DNA of 64,000 bases from the NCBI GenBank assembly GCA_020633495.1, contig JACKDR010000001.1:310001-374000 (forward strand), written 5' to 3'. Position 1 is the stretch's first letter. The number at the start of each line of letters is the position of its first letter. Shown piece by piece: positions 59,664 to 64,000 of this stretch. The position numbers and the translations under genes were made by a program. This DNA comes from Kofleriaceae bacterium. GTDB taxonomy: Bacteria; Myxococcota_A; Polyangia; Haliangiales; Haliangiaceae. The notes under the pieces were generated by a model that did no database searches, was not told where the DNA came from, and saw only the letters and a list, made by a program, of their open reading frames with translations.

Positions 59664-60906
59664 GGCGCCTCCCCGGCGTCGCCGAGGCCGTGGCGGCGCA
59701 GCCAGCGCCGGGCGCCGGCCCGGGTCGCGCGCAGCGACAGCGTGACGCCGGCGGCCGCGGCGGCGGCGCGGGCGCGGCGCAGGATCGGCGCGACCTCGTC
59801 GGGGACCAGCTCGGCGTCGTCGAGATCGACCGCCAGCCGGTGCAGCCTGGGCGCGGCCAGCAGCGCGGTGAGGTCGGCGGTGAGGCGCTCGGGATCACAG
59901 CGGCCACGCACGCGCAGCTCGCGCGCCTCCGGGCCTGCCGCCGCGGGCGGCGTCGCGGCCGCCGGGGGCGTCGTCGCGGCCGCCGGCCGCGCCGCGACCG
60001 CCGCGCCGCGCGCCGGCCCAGGCCGGGGCCGGCCGGCGCGCGCGTCGCCGGCGTCGCGGCCACCGCGATCCTGGCCGCCGGCGTCCGCCGCGCGCCCGCG
60101 ACCGTCGTTGGCGCGACCGCGCCGGGGGCGCGGCGCACGTAGACCGTGGCGTCGCCGGCGCGGCGGGGCTCGAGGTCGGCGACGTCGCGCAGGCTCTCGC
60201 TGTAGCCGACGAACAGGAAGCCGCCGGGATCGAGCGCCGCGACCAGCCGATCGACGACGCGGCGCCGGGCCTCGGCCTCGAAGTAGATGAGGACGTTGCG
60301 GCACCACACCAGATCGAAGCCGCGCGGCTGATCGTCGTCGGCGAGGTTCTTGCGCTCGAAGCGGACCAGGCGGCGGGCCTCCGGGCGGACCCGCACGACC
60401 TCGTCGTCGACCTCGAAGCCGTCGCGCCAGGCCTCCGGCACGTGCTCGAGCGCCGCCGCCGGGTAGGTGGCCGCGGTCGCGACCTCGAGCGCGCCGGCGC
60501 TGACGTCGGTGGCGAGGATCGTCACCGCGTGCTGCGGCAGCAGCCGGGCCAGCACGACCGCCAGCGTGTACGGCTCCTCGCCGGTGGCGCAGCCGGCGCT
60601 CCACACCTTGACCGGCCGGCGCCCGCGCGCCCTCAGCGCCGGCGCGACGACGTCGACCAGCGCCGCGACCTGCGGCAGGTGGCGGAACAGCCGGGTCTCG
60701 CCGACCCGCACCGCCTCGACCAGGACGCCGAGCTCGGCGGCGCCGCGCGGCGCGCTGACCAGCTCGAGGTACGCCGCCGGGGTCGCGCCGAGCGCGGCGA
60801 TCCGCGCCTGCGCCCGCGACGCCACCACCCACGCCGGCAGCTCGAGCCCGGCGTGAGCGGCGAGCCGTCGCGACAGCCCCGCCACGATGTCGGCGGGCAG
60901 CGTCAC
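59660..60906 (-). CDS. cheR: Chemoreceptor methyltransferase with C-terminal STAS-like domain, frameshifted
   Basis: Residues 1-270: CheR with VRVGETRLFRHLPQV (Arg helix), SAM site WSAGCATGEEPYTLA and LVWCRNVLIYF. After an Ala/Pro linker the frame used so far becomes Arg-rich, while the next one gives a STAS-like domain (ELRVRGRCDPERLTADLTALL, HRLAVDLDDAELVPDEV) that stops at 59660, overlapping the cheA ATG by 4 nt as expected in this operon. A single base is missing near 60005-60025; the span is 1247 nt. The GTG start directly follows the MCP stop. It methylates receptor glutamates with SAM. Confidence 0.88.
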
Positions 60907-63063
60907 CTACCCGCGTCCGCCCGGCGGCCGACCGTCGGATCCGGCGCCGCCGCCGGGCCCGGCGGCGCGGGCCGGCAACCGGCGCGCCTCGCCGCGGCCG
61001 GCGAGCTGGCGATCGCCGGCGGCGCCGCCGCCGGCGGGCGCGCCGCCCGGTGCCCAGGTGTTGCCGTCGAGGTTGAAGCCGCCGATCGACGCCTCGAGCT
61101 GGAACGCCAGCTCGTGCAGCCGCTCGGCCTGCACGACCGACTCCTCGGAGCCGGTCAGGATCTCGTTGGCGATGTGCTGGACCGCGTCCATGTTGCGCGC
61201 GATGTCGTCGGACACCACCGCCTGCTCCTGGACCGCGTGGGCGGTGTCCTTGACCACGCCGATGAGCTGGGTCAGCCCGGTCAGGGTCGAGGTCACCAGC
61301 TGGGTGCCGTTCTCGACCTCGCGGGTGCCGGTCTCCATCGACGCCACCGCCTCCTGGGTCTGCTCCTTGATCGTCTGGATCAGCGCCTCGATGTCCTTGG
61401 CCGACTGGCCGACCCGGCGCGCCAGCGACGACACCTCGTCGGCGACCACCGCGAAGCCGCGGCCCTGCTCGCCGGCGTGCGCCGCCTCGATCGACGCGTT
61501 GAGCGCCAGCATCGAGGTCTGCTCGCTGATCTGCCGGATGACCTCGACGATGTTGCCGATGCGCTTGCTGCTCTCGCCGAGCTCCTTCATCTTGCGCGCG
61601 GCGTCCTCGACGGCGCCGCGGATCTCCTGCATCCGCTGCACCGCGGAGCCGACCGCGACGTTGGACTGCTCGGCGACGTCGGTGGCCTCGGCGGCGTTGC
61701 CGGCGACCTGCTGGATCGACGCCGACAGCTCGGTGATCGCCGCGGTCGAGCCCTCGATCTTGAGGGTCTGATCCTTGAGCCCGCCCAGGGTCTGGCGCGA
61801 CGCCGCGCTGATCTCGGCGCTCGAGGCGCCGACCTGGAACGACGCCGCCTGGACCTCGGTGGCCAGGCTGTGGACCCGCGCGAACACCTGGTTGATGTTG
61901 TCGGCGAGGTCGGCGGTCTCGTCGCGCGACTCGACCACGATGCGCTGGTTGAGATCGGTCTCGCCGGCCAGCAGGTCGCGCGACTGCTTGACGAACTGCT
62001 TGATCGGCCGCGTGATCCAGAACGCCATCAGCGACGCGATCCCCACCGACAGGCCGATGCCGACCAGGATCTCCCGCCACGGGACCTTCGACGGGTCGAC
62101 GATGCTGGCCCGGCTGCGGGTGATGAACAGCTGGCCGACGACCTGGGGATCGAGGCCGACGTAGCCCTCGAGATCCTCGGCGTAGAAGTCGTGGTCGCCG
62201 CTCTTGAGGCGCACGACCTTGCGGGTGTCCTCGCCGATCGTCACGGTCGCGAACCGCTCGGGCTGCATCGCCTTGCCCAGCTCGCCCCAGCTGTCGGCCG
62301 GGAACGCCGACGCCAGCACGGTGGTGCCGGCGAGCAGCGTCGGCCGCATCCGCATGTCCTGGTTGTCGTCGCTCTGCTCGGCGTACTCGTCGAAGTAGCG
62401 CTGCAGCTTGACGCCGATCAGCAGGCCGCCGACCACGGTCTCGCCGTCGGCGGCGTGGACCGGCAGCGCCGAGACCTGGTACGGCACGCCGCCGATGACG
62501 ACGACCCGGTGGGCGAAGACGTTGCCGGCGCGGGCCTTGTCGACCGGCGCCAGCTCGGCGAGGTCGCCCTGCTTGATCGGCGAGCCCGGGATCGCCCAGA
62601 CCAGGCGGTTGCCGGCGGTGAACGCCGCGAACAGATCGGGCTGCAGGCCGTTCTTCGAGGCCAGCCGGGTGTACATGCCCTGGACGATGCGCGCCGCGGC
62701 GGCGAAGCGGTCGCCGGGCCGGGTCGGCGTGGCGGTGGCGCCCGCGCCGTCGGCCGCGGCCGCGCCGTCGCCGGCCGGGCCCGACGGCGGCTCCGGCGCC
62801 GGGCCCGCGCCCGGCGCCGCGAGCGCGGCGGCCAGCGTCGGATCGTCGGCGAGGATCTCCAGCGTCCCGGTCATGCCGCGGCCGACCCGCTCCTGGTAGC
62901 CCAGGTAGCGGCGCTCGTGCTTGGCCAGCCAGTTGCCCCGGGCGCGGTAGCGGGTCTCGCTCTGCAGCCACAGCGTGCCGCCGGCGATCAGCAGCGCGGC
63001 CAGGGTCAGGCAGGCGACCAGGAACTTGAAGAACATGGGGAAGCGGAGCTTCCGCTTGCTCAT
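60907..63063 (-). CDS. Methyl-accepting chemotaxis protein
   Basis: 718 aa. TM1 (about 12-33), a large periplasmic sensor of dCACHE-like size (34-328) with an Ala/Pro/Gly insert at 82-115, TM2 (331-350), HAMP domain, and a signalling domain with the hairpin tip ISEQTSMLALNASIEAAHAG then RGFAVVADEV, the signature of MCPs. The sensor ligand is unknown. The ATG overlaps the cheW stop by 4 nt, and the gene stop abuts the cheR start. Its place inside a cyclase-containing operon suggests control of cAMP or development rather than flagella. Confidence 0.93.
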   Translation of the reverse strand: MSKRKLRFPMFFKFLVACLTLAALLIAGGTLWLQSETRYRARGNWLAKHERRYLGYQERVGRGMTGTLEILADDPTLAAALAAPGAGPAPEPPSGPAGDGAAAADGAGATATPTRPGDRFAAAARIVQGMYTRLASKNGLQPDLFAAFTAGNRLVWAIPGSPIKQGDLAELAPVDKARAGNVFAHRVVVIGGVPYQVSALPVHAADGETVVGGLLIGVKLQRYFDEYAEQSDDNQDMRMRPTLLAGTTVLASAFPADSWGELGKAMQPERFATVTIGEDTRKVVRLKSGDHDFYAEDLEGYVGLDPQVVGQLFITRSRASIVDPSKVPWREILVGIGLSVGIASLMAFWITRPIKQFVKQSRDLLAGETDLNQRIVVESRDETADLADNINQVFARVHSLATEVQAASFQVGASSAEISAASRQTLGGLKDQTLKIEGSTAAITELSASIQQVAGNAAEATDVAEQSNVAVGSAVQRMQEIRGAVEDAARKMKELGESSKRIGNIVEVIRQISEQTSMLALNASIEAAHAGEQGRGFAVVADEVSSLARRVGQSAKDIEALIQTIKEQTQEAVASMETGTREVENGTQLVTSTLTGLTQLIGVVKDTAHAVQEQAVVSDDIARNMDAVQHIANEILTGSEESVVQAERLHELAFQLEASIGGFNLDGNTWAPGGAPAGGGAAGDRQLAGRGEARRLPARAAGPGGGAGSDGRPPGGRG

Positions 63064-63551
63064 GGCGATGCACCTTCCTCTCGGGCCAGGGCGCCGAGAC
63101 GTTGCGACGAGAACAGGGCGTCGCCGTCGAGCACGCGCACGGTGCCGGTCGGCGTGGCGATCACGCCGGCGAGCAGGCTCGCGACCTCGGGCGCCAGGTT
63201 GGCGGGCGCGGCCTCGACGGCGTCGGCGTCGACGGTGCGCAGCTCGCGCAGGCGCTCGACCAGGATGCCGACGACCCGGGCGCCGTGCTCGACGACGACG
63301 AGCCGGCCGTCGTCGCCGGGGACGGTCCGGGGCAGGCCGAGCAGGACCCCGAGGTCGACCGCCGGCACGATGTCGCCGCGCAGGCTGAAGATGCCGGCCA
63401 GCCACGGCGGGCTCAGGAACACCCGCGTGATGGGCCGCAGGGTCAGGGTCTCGCGGACGTCCTCGATCGGGAGCGCGAGCTCCTGGCCGCGCAGCTCGAA
63501 GCAGACCAGGCGCAGCGAGCCCGAGGCGACACCGGTGGAGCCCTCGACCAT
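63060..63551 (-). CDS. cheW: CheW coupling protein
   Basis: 163 aa, single CheW domain: LRLVCFELRGQELALPIEDV, ITRVFLSPPWLAGIFSLRGDIVPAVDL, VVVEHGARVVGILVERL. It bridges the receptor and CheA. The ATG is placed by a TAGCCT box 8 nt upstream that overlaps the stop of the preceding cyclase gene, suggesting an internal promoter for the chemosensory operon. Stop overlaps the MCP start. Confidence 0.94.
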   Translation of the reverse strand: MVEGSTGVASGSLRLVCFELRGQELALPIEDVRETLTLRPITRVFLSPPWLAGIFSLRGDIVPAVDLGVLLGLPRTVPGDDGRLVVVEHGARVVGILVERLRELRTVDADAVEAAPANLAPEVASLLAGVIATPTGTVRVLDGDALFSSQRLGALAREEGASP

Positions 63552-63559
63552 GCGCCCCG

Positions 63560-63565
63560 AGGCTA
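63560..63565 (-). promoter_or_regulatory. -10-like TAGCCT box, leaderless promoter of the cheW operon
   Basis: TAGCCT followed by 8 nt and the ATG at 63551. Its TAG is also the stop codon of the upstream cyclase gene. Confidence 0.5.
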
Positions 63566-64000
63566 TCCCGGCTCGCGCAGCACCGTCCAGCGGCGCGCCC
63601 GGACGGTTTCGACGAGGCCCTTGACGTCGAGATCGACGTCCTCGAGCGCCGCGCCCTGCCCGGCCAGCCACGCCGCCACCCCGGGGGCGGCCAGCGTGGC
63701 CTCGCTGACAGCCACCTGCCAGGCCTCGGCGGCGGCCTGCAGCTTGGCGGCCACGTTGACGGCGTTGCCGAAGTAGTCGATCGCGGCGTTGAGGCGGACC
63801 GCGATGCACGGGCCGGTGTTGATCGAGATGCGCAGCCGGATCGCGGCGGCGCCGCGGCCGGGCGGGAACGCGGCGTGGATCGCGGCGGCGGCCCGGACCG
63901 CGTCGAGCGGATCGTTGAACGCGCCCATCGCGGCGTCGCCGATGGTCTTGACGACGGCGCCGCGGTGGGCGCCGATGATGCGGAAGACCTCGTCGAAGTG
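63563..64000 (-). CDS. Class III adenylate/guanylate cyclase, partial (runs off right edge)
   Basis: 146 C-terminal codons are visible, starting inside the catalytic domain: KTIGDAAMGAF with the metal Asp and the specificity Lys, then LRISINTGPCIAV and YFGNAVNVAAKLQ with the transition-state Asn. The Asp normally before G-x-x-V-N is replaced by Tyr-Phe, so substrate specificity is uncertain. It lies 11 nt upstream of cheW and is the second cyclase of this locus. The N-terminus is outside the window. Confidence 0.85.
   Translation of the reverse strand, partial: HFDEVFRIIGAHRGAVVKTIGDAAMGAFNDPLDAVRAAAAIHAAFPPGRGAAAIRLRISINTGPCIAVRLNAAIDYFGNAVNVAAKLQAAAEAWQVAVSEATLAAPGVAAWLAGQGAALEDVDLDVKGLVETVRARRWTVLREPG

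Overview
The window is very GC-rich DNA with almost every codon ending in G or C. It carries many short lipoproteins of the type Cys, Gly/Asp/Ala-Pro linker, globular domain. It also has Hanks-type Ser/Thr kinases, GAF/FHA/PilZ regulators, a fibro-slime domain protein and a full chemosensory operon. This combination points to a predatory or gliding myxobacterium (Myxococcota, probably the Haliangiales/Kofleriaceae side). That placement is inferred from content only; there is no rRNA or tRNA in the window.

Layout. 1-4.4 kb: a partial leucine-rich-repeat protein and a kinase with a beta-propeller-like C-terminus (minus strand). 4.5-8.3 kb: a Rieske oxygenase read in frame into a lipoprotein esterase, then a cation/proton antiporter with a TrkA domain. 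8.4-15.8 kb: alpha-galactosidase lipoprotein, DUF3829-like protein, thymidine kinase, enoyl-CoA hydratase, fibro-slime lipoprotein, PurU and a diguanylate cyclase. 15.8-19.8 kb is the accessory part: a decayed IS1182-type element with recognisable ends, about 1.2 kb of repeats and low-complexity DNA, and an HNH endonuclease gene. 19.8-23.5 kb: a signalling cluster (GAF, CheY-like, CheA-like kinase, FHA/Zn-ribbon/PilZ). 23.5-28.6 kb: GH18 chitinase, a frameshifted envelope gene, an ECF sigma factor, a TPR membrane protein and a lipoprotein. 28.6-33.3 kb: a CHASE-type receptor kinase followed by a full-length bacterial homologue of the major vault protein, the shell subunit of eukaryotic vault particles. 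33.3-53 kb: mixed housekeeping and envelope genes (phospholipase-C-like phosphoesterase, lipase, FMN reductase, class III alcohol dehydrogenase, B12 radical-SAM enzyme, vWA lipoprotein, CDF transporter, catalase-fold protein, class III FBPase, GST and others). 53.1-64 kb: an aldo/keto reductase, then a tightly overlapping minus-strand operon in the order cyclase, CheW, MCP, CheR, CheA-REC, REC-REC-REC-cyclase, CheB.

Two features run across the whole window. First, many genes that open a transcription unit have a -10-like TANNNT box ending 5-8 nt before the start codon and no Shine-Dalgarno, the signature of leaderless transcripts; genes with a real 5' leader or inside operons have GGAG/GAGG instead. 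Second, five genes carry single-base frameshifts (envelope gene 24716, phosphodiesterase 43055, CheA twice, CheR, and the IS transposase). Several fall in C or GCC runs, and the CheA pair compensates. Except for the IS, this looks more like residual sequencing indels than gene death.

The vault-protein gene is the most unusual biology here. The 107-bp hairpin repeats beside the HNH gene are the most unusual non-coding structure.
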